Source: Shewanella sp. MBTL60-007
GTDB lineage: Bacteria > Pseudomonadota > Gammaproteobacteria > Enterobacterales > Shewanellaceae
Assembly: GCF_019654915.1 (NCBI RefSeq)
Contig: NZ_BPET01000063.1
Location: 1-33,970 of the forward strand
Length of the DNA stretch: 33,970 nt
Reading direction: 5' to 3'
Part shown: positions 7,605-15,452 of the stretch, piece by piece
How positions within the stretch are numbered: position 1 is the first letter of the stretch
How the letters are laid out: each line of letters opens with the position of its first letter
Position numbers and translations under genes: made by a program
The notes under the pieces: generated by a model
Told to the model about the DNA's origin: nothing
The model's database searches: none
The model's input: the letters and a program-made list of their open reading frames with translations, nothing else

Positions 7605-8972
7605 CTAAATGATTATTGAATAAAAACGGGTGTAATTACCAGTATCAATTACCCAGACTAAGGTTGTACGTCCACTCTTTACTTCGATGGGATCGGCTGG
7701 ATTATTGTCTAGCATTAGTGAATAACTGCCGGGCTTTACATATGAGCGAGCGATCTGTGCCTGCTCTGGTAAGGTTAACCAGCTACGTCTATCAGCCTGC
7801 TCGCTAACCACATTAAAAATTTGCATGGCAATAGAGGCGTAATCGATATCATTATTGCGCTTCTTTGTCTCACTTTCGACGCTCTGAGCCATTTCTGACT
7901 TGGCATAGATCCGCGCGGCCTGTCTAACGAGTGCAGCCGGAAGCTCCTCTTTGAGAGCGGTAATAGCGAGGGCATCGATGTTGGCGATGGGCGCGGTTTT
8001 TAGCACAGTGCCTAGACCTTGCACCTGTCCCTGTTTCACTGGTTGTCTATTGGGGTAATAGGTGGCTAAGGAGGCTGTCTGCCAATTCCCCTTAATGGTA
8101 AAAGGCACGGTGAAACTCTGTTTCTCAGGTACGAAGCCACGCTCTAGCATGATGATAACTTGGCCGTCACCTTTATTGGGTAAAACCGCATCGCCCCAAC
8201 GGCGCTTAAACTCATCGTACTGAGGCATAGCAAGCTGCTTTGCTAACCTGACTAAGTCTTTTTGCAAGTAAGGGTTATTAGGGGTGATCTGTGCTGCCTT
8301 TCGGTAGTCGATAAAGGCATCATTGGGCTCGCCTAGGATCTCGTGTAACATTCCCGTTGTATAATAGCTATAGGCATTTAAGAAGGAGCTGGTGGTTGTG
8401 CCGGCCGCTTTACTGAGCTTATCGATCTCAGCATCTATCGTGCCGTTTGCCATGGCTTGTACCGATTTATTCGACCTTTGATAGCGAGCCTGCTCTTGGC
8501 TCTGTAGTTCATTACTGCGGCGTACTTCTACTAGCGCGCCTTGAGGGTCGCCTGCAAATAGGTAGTTTAGCGCCTGATATTGGTGCAGCATGATGCGCTC
8601 ATAACCGGGGCCGCGATAGGGAATAACGTTATCGTTAACGAAAAGGCTACTGGCAGTCGCCCCAGCATCACTTAGGCTGATCTTGGCCTTGTCATCGAAT
8701 GCTCGGTAGGCTGAGATTGCTTGCTGATAGTAGCTTTTACTGGTATCGAAATTACCAGCTATTTGGGCGCTTCTGCCCGCTTCTTGGGCATAGAGCAGAC
8801 CATCGGCACCATCAATTTTTTCCTCGACTAATTTGGCCGCATTTTGTGGCGTGGGCGAGTTGAGTTGAGCCTTTACGGGGGCAATTTGAGAGGGGTAATT
8901 GATAAAGATACTGTTAAATGCGCAGCCATTTAGACTTAATATCATCACCGTAAGCAGTAGTAAACTTCTCAT
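7605..8972 (-). CDS. COG3014-type lipoprotein with TPR-like region
   Basis: A predicted lipoprotein of 455 aa: signal peptide with lipobox LNGC (Cys17). The middle has helical pair repeats resembling TPR (SAQIAGNFDTSKSYYQQAIS; later MLHEILGEPNDAFIDYRKAA), then a beta-rich C-terminal half ending in SLMLDNNPADPIEVKSGRTT and VIDTGNYTRFY. This matches my recollection of the uncharacterised COG3014 family, often found with LpoB in Vibrio and Shewanella. Family assignment is by memory. It is first in a two-gene unit with lpoB, so a role in envelope or peptidoglycan synthesis is inferred. Three 16-bp tandem repeats lie upstream. Confidence 0.75.
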   Translation of the reverse strand: MRSLLLLTVMILSLNGCAFNSIFINYPSQIAPVKAQLNSPTPQNAAKLVEEKIDGADGLLYAQEAGRSAQIAGNFDTSKSYYQQAISAYRAFDDKAKISLSDAGATASSLFVNDNVIPYRGPGYERIMLHQYQALNYLFAGDPQGALVEVRRSNELQSQEQARYQRSNKSVQAMANGTIDAEIDKLSKAAGTTTSSFLNAYSYYTTGMLHEILGEPNDAFIDYRKAAQITPNNPYLQKDLVRLAKQLAMPQYDEFKRRWGDAVLPNKGDGQVIIMLERGFVPEKQSFTVPFTIKGNWQTASLATYYPNRQPVKQGQVQGLGTVLKTAPIANIDALAITALKEELPAALVRQAARIYAKSEMAQSVESETKKRNNDIDYASIAMQIFNVVSEQADRRSWLTLPEQAQIARSYVKPGSYSLMLDNNPADPIEVKSGRTTLVWVIDTGNYTRFYSIII

Positions 8973-9034
8973 ACCTGAGTCTCTTTGGTTTGCGCTAGTT
9001 GCATCGCCTTCCTTGATAACAGTGGGTTAGGCTG

Positions 9035-9082
9035 CTTAGGTTTAAGTCGACTTAGTTTAAAGCCCGCTTAGTTTAAAGCTTG
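9035..9082. repeat. Three 16-bp direct tandem repeats upstream of the lipoprotein operon
   Basis: Units start at 9035, 9051 and 9067, each beginning CTTAG. The second and third share CTTAGTTTAAAGC exactly; the first is CTTAGGTTTAAG. They lie 63-110 bases upstream of the minus-strand start at 8972 and could be an operator array, or a simple duplication. The rest of the gap 8973-9298 shows nothing else recognisable. Confidence 0.7.
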
Positions 9083-9298
9083 GTTGAATTTATCGATTGC
9101 TTCCAATAATTATAAGAGGTGAAAGCTCATTTATTGCGTGTTTATAAAAACTTACAATATTTGATGTTTATATCAAGGCTTTTATAGCGCTTTAAAGCTG
9201 AACATAAGATGAATACCTTAAATAGATGCTTAAAAAGCACACGCTAAGTTGTACTCTTTTCGCTCGATTAAATCTACTCATCTTAATGATTGAGTGTA

Positions 9299-9538
9299 TC
9301 AATAATGGGGAGGGGGCGTTTCTTCTGCCTGACTTGCCATATTGCTTGGTTCGACAGCCTGTAGCTTATTAATAAGCAGCTTTAGCTGCTCCTGCTGAGA
9401 TGCCAGTAAATTGTTGAGCTTGATAACTTGTAGGTTGAGCTCTTCGATGGTGCCGTCTTGAAAGGCGATTTTCATCTCTAACTCTTCGACTCGATTTTCT
9501 AAATTATCCAAATTGACCTCTGATGGATAGGGCTTCAC
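9299..9538 (-). CDS. slyX: SlyX family protein
   Basis: A 79-aa cytoplasmic coiled-coil protein. The core VEELEMKIAFQDGTIEELN and the C-terminal PPPHY are hallmarks of SlyX. Its biochemical role is unknown; the gene is classically near a FKBP-type isomerase gene (slyD or fkpA), as here, where a FkpA-like gene diverges from it. The start is GTG with a GAG-containing site upstream; the next in-frame Met lies inside the coiled coil, so GTG is preferred. Confidence 0.88.
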   Translation of the reverse strand: MKPYPSEVNLDNLENRVEELEMKIAFQDGTIEELNLQVIKLNNLLASQQEQLKLLINKLQAVEPSNMASQAEETPPPHY

Positions 9539-9964
9539 TGTCTCGGCTGCTCAATAGAGCGGTCAGAGAGGGTTGGTTTAGCTGATTATACAACGGCAAG
9601 TCATCTTTATGGAAATTTGCTCTTTAAAAGAATGACGAAGCAAGCGGACAATAAATGTTCATAAAGCTGAATGAAACCTGAAAAAGGCATTAACAGATGC
9701 ACTCGTGAATGAACTCGCTTCGATTTCTGCTGTCTTTATGGTGACGATAGAGATAATCATTGCTAAGTTAATGGGCCTAAATCCTTATATTTGCACAGCA
9801 AGTGCAGATAACAGATACAAGTCTAAATGGAAAAGAGTGGTTAATAATAGCTGAGCCGCTTTTAACCAATCAGATTGGAATAACCTATTTAACTAGTATA
9901 GAGTGGTTCGCCTAAATAAAAATAAAGGTTAGTTTAACCACGTAAAAATGCTGAGGAAGCTTTA
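9539..9964. other. Divergent slyX/fkpA intergenic region
   Basis: This 426-base region should hold both divergent promoters. No consensus operator, hairpin terminator or repeat was recognised beyond a weak GGTTA/TAACC inverted repeat at 9927-9939. A 39-codon frame from 9738 has no ribosome-binding site and is not called. Confidence 0.4.
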
Positions 9965-10732
9965 ATGAAATCGATTTATAAATATTCACTAGTGGCCCTA
10001 GCAGTAGTCGGCCTAACAGCGTGTAATCAAGAGCAGGCTGTAGCGGTAGATGCTCCTGTAGAATTAAAGACAGAAGCCCAAAAAGAAGCTTACAGCGTTG
10101 GTGCGTCAATTGGTACTTACATGGCTGGCCATATTAAAGAGCAAGAAGAACTTGGTCTAAAAGTGGATAGAAGCTTAATTGTTACTGGTTTTAGCGAAGG
10201 TCTAAACAGTGAGCTGAAACTGACTCAAGAAGAGATGCAAACTATTTTGCAAAGCCTTGATGAGAAGCTAAATGAGAAACGTCAGGCGCAGGCTGCTGCA
10301 TTGGCAGAAAAGAGCCTAGCTGAGAGCAAAGCATTCTTAGAAGCTAACAAGGCTAAAGAAGGCGTAGTGACTACAGATTCAGGTCTACAGTATGAAGTGA
10401 TCACCGAAGGCACGGGTGACAAACCAACGGCTGAAGACACAGTTAAAGTTCATTATGTGGGTACACTAACTGACGGTACTGAATTTGATAGTTCAGTTGC
10501 TCGTGGCGAGCCTGCTACTTTCCCACTTAACCGTGTTATTCCTGGTTGGACTGAAGGCGTTCAGTTGATGTCGGTGGGTTCTAAGTACAAGTTTGTGATC
10601 CCTGCTGAGCTTGCTTACGGCGACCGTGACACAGGTAGTATCCCAGCCAACTCTACACTGGTATTTGAAGTTGAGTTGCTTGATATTCAAAAGGCCGATG
10701 CGCCAACTGCTGATGCGTCTCACGCACACTAA
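9965..10732 (+). CDS. fkpA: FKBP-type peptidyl-prolyl isomerase, FkpA/Mip-like lipoprotein
   Basis: Periplasmic proline isomerase and chaperone. The signal peptide ends in LTAC with Cys20, so a lipid-anchored form is predicted, unlike soluble E. coli FkpA. An N-terminal dimerisation domain (about residues 35-125, including KEAYSVGASIGTYM) precedes a charged linker helix and a full FKBP domain (about 150-245) with VKVHYVGTLTDGTEFDSS, VIPGWTEGVQLM and a Y-G-D-R loop before the SIPANSTLVFEVELL strand. The C-terminus is His-rich (ASHAH). The start has GAGGAAG upstream. The gene ends at a bidirectional terminator. Confidence 0.9.
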   Translation: MKSIYKYSLVALAVVGLTACNQEQAVAVDAPVELKTEAQKEAYSVGASIGTYMAGHIKEQEELGLKVDRSLIVTGFSEGLNSELKLTQEEMQTILQSLDEKLNEKRQAQAAALAEKSLAESKAFLEANKAKEGVVTTDSGLQYEVITEGTGDKPTAEDTVKVHYVGTLTDGTEFDSSVARGEPATFPLNRVIPGWTEGVQLMSVGSKYKFVIPAELAYGDRDTGSIPANSTLVFEVELLDIQKADAPTADASHAH

Positions 10733-10733
10733 T

Positions 10734-10753
10734 TTTAGTCGTTAACGACTAAA
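10734..10753. repeat. Perfect 20-bp palindrome after fkpA
   Basis: TTTAGTCGTT followed by AACGACTAAA, with no loop, directly after the fkpA stop codon and just before the terminator. As DNA it could be a protein-binding site; as RNA it would be a second hairpin. Confidence 0.7.
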
Positions 10754-10755
10754 CT

Positions 10756-10785
10756 AAAAAGGACGCAATATGCGTCCTTTTTTAT
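10756..10785. terminator. Bidirectional terminator between fkpA and the PAP2 gene
   Basis: Stem AAAAAGGACGCA/TGCGTCCTTTTTT serves both converging genes, with A- and T-runs on either side. Confidence 0.9.
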
Positions 10786-10801
10786 TGGCTTGATTTTAGT
10801 A

Positions 10802-12127
10802 TTAAAACGCGTAGGTAACGGCAAATCCAGCATAGTCGAACTGTGCATCGTTGTAGTAATCATCGGTATCGGTAGTTTGATTTATCTGCCCTGCAAATAG
10901 GGAGGTCGCCCAACGCTTGTCTAACTGATAATTTAAGCTTAACCAGAGGCTTTCTTGCTCGAAGTCGGACAATCCTGAGATACGATACCCTATGGTGGTC
11001 GAGAGACTCTCGGTAAAATGATAACCCGCCTCTATGCTAGCTGCTGGCGTGACAAATAGATCGTCATGTTCACTTAAGTTCTCACCATTGATGTTATCTA
11101 GGCGAATCGACTGTCCAACAATGCTGACTCCTATGCCGGCATCGAAAACCCAGTCGCTATTTACTAGTAGCTTGTAGACATAATCCGTACTGAGCATCCA
11201 GTTGCGGTAGGCTGAAATGACTTCTGCGCCTGCTTGGTAATGCTTTCCACCAAAATTGATGTCTTGTTTTAATGTCGTGGTGTCGCGTGCTTCCATTGGG
11301 GCAAACCCAAATGAGAGGTATTGGGATTGATCTAGCCCCCAACGTAACTGCGCAGCTGCATAGGTGTTAGGTTCGGATTCGCGGCTGAAGTCATAAAGAT
11401 CGAAGCTGTCTTGACCCACTTCATTGATCTGGTTCTTCTCGGTATCAAAGCCTCCCACTAAGAGTGAGTAGCTACGCGTTAGCTTCTGCTCTTTTTGACC
11501 CCATATTTCGGCATTTTGGTTCTGTTTTTTGCTTTTAGGGCCGGTTAATCCGGGCGTGTAGCTCATTGCCAAACCAATATGATCTTCCCCAAAACTGGGG
11601 ACTATAACTAGATCTGAACTGTTGTAGGGATCGGTAAAATATAAACTGCTAAATACTGCAATGGAGCCGCCAGCCAAGACGTCATCAACATAATGACGGT
11701 TAGCCCAGACTCGGCTTGCGCCCACAAAAGTGGCAGCCGCGTATGCGGGGATCCCCCAGGCGTTACCATATCTATGATGTATATAGGCCGCGCCAGAAAA
11801 CGCCGCAGAGGTATGACCCGATGGGAAGGAATTGCTCTCGCTACCATCTGGGCGAAGCCGCTCATAACCAAATTTCATTGTGTGAGTAATAATGCCTGTT
11901 GCGGCAGCGCCTTTAGCTAGTTGCCAAGCGCCTTCGGTGTCACCTATCCACAAGCTGCCGATGAGAGCACCAGCGGGTAGGGCTATTTGTACGACATCAC
12001 CTAAGTCTGAAATGGTGCCAGATTGCCCTTCAAAAATCTCACTTTGAGCCAAAGCGGGTGAACAGGCTATTGTGATGCTAAGCGCTGTAGCGGCAGAATA
12101 TCTTAGTGACGAAGTACCTAGTGTCAT
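10802..12127 (-). CDS. PAP2-family phosphatase with C-terminal outer-membrane beta-barrel-like region
   Basis: A predicted exported acid/lipid phosphatase of 441 aa. The signal peptide ends near ALA-QSE (about residue 27). The PAP2 signature is complete: Lys85-x6-Arg92-Pro93, PSGH at 102-105 and SR-x5-H-x3-D (138-149). After about residue 180, amphipathic strands alternate with short turns and the protein ends in VTYAF, with a terminal Phe as in outer-membrane barrels. The layout suggests a periplasmic catalytic domain tethered to a barrel; this is inference. Start at 12127 is chosen because AAGGA lies 8 bases upstream; an ATG at 12136 directly abuts the same AAGG. Natural substrate unknown. 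Confidence 0.8.
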   Translation of the reverse strand: MTLGTSSLRYSAATALSITIACSPALAQSEIFEGQSGTISDLGDVVQIALPAGALIGSLWIGDTEGAWQLAKGAAATGIITHTMKFGYERLRPDGSESNSFPSGHTSAAFSGAAYIHHRYGNAWGIPAYAAATFVGASRVWANRHYVDDVLAGGSIAVFSSLYFTDPYNSSDLVIVPSFGEDHIGLAMSYTPGLTGPKSKKQNQNAEIWGQKEQKLTRSYSLLVGGFDTEKNQINEVGQDSFDLYDFSRESEPNTYAAAQLRWGLDQSQYLSFGFAPMEARDTTTLKQDINFGGKHYQAGAEVISAYRNWMLSTDYVYKLLVNSDWVFDAGIGVSIVGQSIRLDNINGENLSEHDDLFVTPAASIEAGYHFTESLSTTIGYRISGLSDFEQESLWLSLNYQLDKRWATSLFAGQINQTTDTDDYYNDAQFDYAGFAVTYAF

Positions 12128-12309
12128 CGTTATCATCCTTGTTGCTATTTTTGCTTATTGTAATGCTTTGTGTCGATTTGTATCTATTTAGGTGTATTGT
12201 TTGTGATTAAGTTTCAATTAGATCAGATTTTTAGTTTCACTCTAGGCGCAAGCTCACATTTATTGGGTTAAAATGATCCTTGAGAGTGATGTTTATTTTG
12301 AGCCAAATT

Positions 12310-12681
12310 ATGGAATACGAATTTTTACGCAATACCATTACCGATACTGTATTTGCCCGTTTTAGTATGGATCATGAGGCGCTGGGTTTTTGGTTGTCGG
12401 AGGAGCTTGCAGATAATGCTGAATTATATGTTGAGATCTGTCAGCAAATTGAGCGTTTACAAAGTGGTCATGGTAATGAGTGGCGTTTGGTGGGTAAGGC
12501 GCTGTCCCTTGAGCTGGACCGAGAGCAGGCGAGAGTCTTTGCCAACGACATCGAAGATAATGATGATCAAGAGTTAGATGAATCGATGTCATTTTATGAT
12601 GGCGAGTCGGAAGCTTTTTGTGGCTTAGAGGACTTTTATGAGGTGCTTGTGAGCTGGCGACGTTTCTTAGACGAAAATTGA
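12310..12681 (+). CDS. yacL: YacL family (UPF0231) protein
   Basis: A 123-aa acidic cytoplasmic protein matching the YacL family: MEYEFLRN at the start, FSMDHEALGFWLSEE, and a C-terminal MSFYDGESEAFCGLEDFYEVL that parallels the E. coli protein. Function unknown. A longer frame begins with TTG at 12280, but family members begin at MEYEF/MDYEF and a GAG sequence lies 7 bases before 12310. It runs convergent to narP with a shared terminator. Confidence 0.88.
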   Translation: MEYEFLRNTITDTVFARFSMDHEALGFWLSEELADNAELYVEICQQIERLQSGHGNEWRLVGKALSLELDREQARVFANDIEDNDDQELDESMSFYDGESEAFCGLEDFYEVLVSWRRFLDEN

Positions 12682-12720
12682 TTGCCGATCTTCAGATTTT
12701 TTTATCATCAGAAATGTACT

Positions 12721-12747
12721 AAAAAGGCAGCGTTTAGCTGCCTTTTT
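12721..12747. terminator. Bidirectional terminator between yacL and narP
   Basis: Perfect 11-bp stem AAAAAGGCAGC/GCTGCCTTTTT with a 5-base loop. It lies 40 bases after yacL and about 30 bases beyond the minus-strand narP stop. Confidence 0.92.
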
Positions 12748-12778
12748 GCTCTAAATACTTTATTTCTACCGAATATCA

Positions 12779-13408
12779 TTACTGATTTAGGTAACGTACC
12801 GCCATCTCAGTGCGTGACTTAGCGTTGGCTTTACGCAGTAAGTTTTTCACGTGTACCTTAACAGTGCCTTCACTAATGTGTAGTTGCTCTGCCACTATGC
12901 GGTTGCTCTGGCCTTCGGCAAGGTGTTGCAGGATCTCTAACTCTCTAGGGGTAAGGTTGTCGATCCACTCTTGCTCATTAACCGAGCTGTTGAGTTCTGA
13001 CAGATACTCTTGCACGTTATCACTGATCACCCTATGGCCGAGCATGGCACTCTTGAGCATATCGAGCAGTATGTCTGGCTCGGTGTCTTTTAGTAAGTAA
13101 CCATCGGCACCTGCTCTCATTAAGCGGATCACGTCTTGCTTAGCATCGGATACCGTTAAAATAACGATACGAGAGGTGACGCCCTCTTGCCTTAATGCAT
13201 TCAGCGTGTCTAAGCCAGTCATTCCCTTCATGTTGAGATCGAGCAATATAATATCAGGCTCGTCATCGCTCACCGCTGACAGCGCATCTAGACCACTACC
13301 CGCCTCACCAAATAGGGTGAAATCAGAGTCAGAGGTAACGAGCTGGCAGATCCCACGCCGTAGCAGTGGGTGATCATCAATTACTAGAACCGAATAGGGC
13401 TTTCCCAT
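12779..13408 (-). CDS. narP: NarP-type nitrate/nitrite response regulator
   Basis: Cytoplasmic two-component response regulator of 209 aa. The receiver domain has Asp11-Asp12, the phosphorylation site Asp57 (ILLDLNM) and Lys107 (YLLKD). A LuxR/NarL-type helix-turn-helix lies at about 147-205 (LTPRELEILQHLAEGQSNRIVAEQLHISEGTVKVH). The size and domain order match NarP/NarL. A strong AGGAGG lies 7 bases before the ATG. It is 91 bases downstream of narQ on the same strand and presumably co-transcribed. A single NarQ-NarP pair, as known in Shewanella, is expected to control nap and nrf genes; a NarP-type palindrome lies upstream of nrfA. Confidence 0.92.
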   Translation of the reverse strand: MGKPYSVLVIDDHPLLRRGICQLVTSDSDFTLFGEAGSGLDALSAVSDDEPDIILLDLNMKGMTGLDTLNALRQEGVTSRIVILTVSDAKQDVIRLMRAGADGYLLKDTEPDILLDMLKSAMLGHRVISDNVQEYLSELNSSVNEQEWIDNLTPRELEILQHLAEGQSNRIVAEQLHISEGTVKVHVKNLLRKANAKSRTEMAVRYLNQ

Positions 13409-13499
13409 TTTAAGGCCTCCTGCTGAGGTATATACGTCAAATTAACAAGGTGAAAATCCATTAATCACCTATAAAATCAACAGTGTATCAAGTATTTAT

Positions 13500-15212
13500 C
13501 TATTCACTTTCTTCCTGTTGAGGTGGGAAGGTAAGGGTCACTGTTGCCCCTCCTTTTTTATTCTGGCTAAATTCTACCACACCAGAAAGGCGACTTGCGC
13601 GTTCATGCATAATTCCAAGACCAAAATGTTGATCTCTTTCTTTCAGTTCCTCGATGCCGACACCATCATCACTGATACTAATAACCACTTTATCACTCGA
13701 TACCTTCTGGCAGCTAATATGAATTTGCTTGGCATTGGCGTGTTTAATCGCATTTAAAGTCGCTTCGCGGGTTAATTGTAGAATATGAATATGTTGGTTT
13801 GCGCCTAATAATTGTGTTGGTAACTTATAGTCTAGGGTGATCTCAGCATCAGACTGACCACGTAGTTGTTCTACCATGGCTTCAATCGCATGCCCTAGGT
13901 TGGGGTCTTTTATGGTGAGCCTGAAGGTTGATAGCAACTCCCTTAATTGCACATATGCGGTATTGACCCCTTCGTTAATCTCTTGTAGTTGCAGTGCTGC
14001 GGTTTCGCTTTTACAGGTTTTATCCAGTTCTTTGGATAACAAGTTAACCTGAATTTTTAAGAAGGAGAGTAGCTGTCCAAGGGAGTCATGCAATTCTCTG
14101 GCGATGACGCCACGTTCTTCCATTAGAGCGAGTTGCTGTCGTTGTTCACCGGCGTTGTAGATCACCATAGAGCGAGCCAACATGATGGCGAAGTTGTTCA
14201 GTAGCTGAAAAGAAAAGGGCTTAGTGGAAAGTACCTCTAAGTAACCTAAGTTGTTATCCTCAAACTCTAAGGGGAACTGTTGGGTATCGTCGCTATGGTG
14301 CGGCCATTCATGGGCGTTGTCAGTTGTAATAATATCGCTGACTTCACCATCTTGTACCATGACTAAGCGTAAGCGAGCCTCACTCTCGTGAGCCTGGAGT
14401 TGGTTGAGTGCTTGGGTTAGGCTGTTGGCGTCGAGCTTACTGGAGTGCAGCATGACTAGACTATCATAGAGTAGGGTTAGCTCATTGTTAGCCCGGGTTA
14501 ATGCAACGGTTTTTTCCTGAACCTGCTCTTCTAAACCTTGATAAACACCGGCTAGTTTTTTTACCGTCGAATCCAAAGCAGTGCTTAAAGCACTTAATTC
14601 TAGGTACTCTGTTTTAGGCATTTCTACATTAAAATTACCTTGTGAAATTGTATCAGCCGCCTGCATCAATTGTTGCAGCGGTTTAACAACTTTGCGCTTT
14701 GCGAGTCTTACGGTAAAGAACGCAATTAATAACATTAGGGCTAAACCTGTTATCTGGCTCACGGCTAAAAACCGTAACTTTAAGGCTGCATATTGCTCAG
14801 TTTCTAGTACAAAGAGATCAATCGTATCGACAAAATCTTTTAACGCTGCAGCATATAAACGAGAATTCTCAGACTCTATGTAATAACGCATGATCTGCCA
14901 TTTATCGATAACGGTTAAGTACTTTTCTTTTAAATTATCTGGGGTATACCAACTAAGTGAGCGCCTAAGTGCTGGAGAATTAAGGGTGTTTTCAAACTCT
15001 TCTATCTTATTTTTAGCCTCTTCACTACCTGAGTTTGCATAAAACATCAGTCGGTAACTCTGCATGCGAAGCGAGCCTGATGCGTTAATTGCTCTGGCAT
15101 CGCCAAGGCTATAGGACAAGTTGATGATGGCAAAAATAGCCAAGCCACTCGACAATAAAATGAGAGTGAGCATAAAGCCCCAGATGGCCGAAGTGAGCCT
15201 GCCTTTTTTCAT
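13500..15212 (-). CDS. narQ: NarQ-type nitrate/nitrite sensor histidine kinase
   Basis: Inner-membrane sensor kinase of 570 aa. TM1 is at about residues 10-31, followed by a periplasmic nitrate-binding P-box (GDARAINASGSLRMQSYRL), in which Arg49 corresponds to the nitrate-binding Arg of E. coli NarQ. A helical sensor domain leads to TM2 (about 151-169), a HAMP domain (about 170-222), a signalling/GAF-like region, and a HisKA_3 dimerisation box with His375 (ARELHDSLGQ). The ATPase domain has N-box REATLNAIKHA and G-boxes SDDGVGI and GLGIMHERA. A GAG site precedes the ATG. It is upstream of narP and divergent from nrfA. Confidence 0.93.
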   Translation of the reverse strand: MKKGRLTSAIWGFMLTLILLSSGLAIFAIINLSYSLGDARAINASGSLRMQSYRLMFYANSGSEEAKNKIEEFENTLNSPALRRSLSWYTPDNLKEKYLTVIDKWQIMRYYIESENSRLYAAALKDFVDTIDLFVLETEQYAALKLRFLAVSQITGLALMLLIAFFTVRLAKRKVVKPLQQLMQAADTISQGNFNVEMPKTEYLELSALSTALDSTVKKLAGVYQGLEEQVQEKTVALTRANNELTLLYDSLVMLHSSKLDANSLTQALNQLQAHESEARLRLVMVQDGEVSDIITTDNAHEWPHHSDDTQQFPLEFEDNNLGYLEVLSTKPFSFQLLNNFAIMLARSMVIYNAGEQRQQLALMEERGVIARELHDSLGQLLSFLKIQVNLLSKELDKTCKSETAALQLQEINEGVNTAYVQLRELLSTFRLTIKDPNLGHAIEAMVEQLRGQSDAEITLDYKLPTQLLGANQHIHILQLTREATLNAIKHANAKQIHISCQKVSSDKVVISISDDGVGIEELKERDQHFGLGIMHERASRLSGVVEFSQNKKGGATVTLTFPPQQEESE

Positions 15213-15299
15213 AACAAATCTCAGTAATAGAATTTAACAGCTATTAATTTATAGCGGTTTAACATTAGTGGATACTTGATTACATTAACAAATGCGCAA

Positions 15300-15321
15300 A
15301 AATGTGAGCAACAACACATTC
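15300..15321. promoter_or_regulatory. Near-consensus CRP binding site in the narQ-nrfA gap
   Basis: AATGTGA, 6 bases, then ACACATT: a 7-bp inverted repeat with one mismatch, matching the CRP core TGTGA-N6-TCACA at 9 of 10 positions. It is 132 bases before the nrfA start codon. In Shewanella oneidensis, CRP is known to be required for anaerobic respiration, including nitrate and nitrite use, so the site makes sense. Found by eye. Confidence 0.7.
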
Positions 15322-15353
15322 ACAAGTTGATCTACCGCAAGGTTTGCCGTGGA

Positions 15354-15369
15354 TACCCCCTTGTGGGTA
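15354..15369. promoter_or_regulatory. 7-2-7 NarP/NarL-type operator upstream of nrfA
   Basis: TACCCCC-TT-GTGGGTA forms inverted heptamers with a 2-base spacer, the arrangement NarP requires. Each heptamer matches the consensus TACYYMT at 6 of 7 positions, and the symmetry extends by one base on each side (ATACCC/GGGTAT). It is centred about 51 bases downstream of the CRP site and 91 bases before the nrfA start codon. Confidence 0.75.
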
Positions 15370-15452
15370 TGTCCTTGTTACATAGAAGTGATTAAATTCA
15401 ACCTTGAAATAGGTGGGACTATACAAAAATACAAAAGTAACATGGAGATGAG

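Noticed and set aside
9738..9857. 39-codon frame in the slyX-fkpA gap
   Set aside because: No ribosome-binding site precedes it and no recognisable features are encoded.
15327..15340. FNR-like site TTGAT-N4-CGCAA upstream of nrfA
   Set aside because: Only one half-site is good; the other matches 3 of 5 bases, so it is not listed as a feature.
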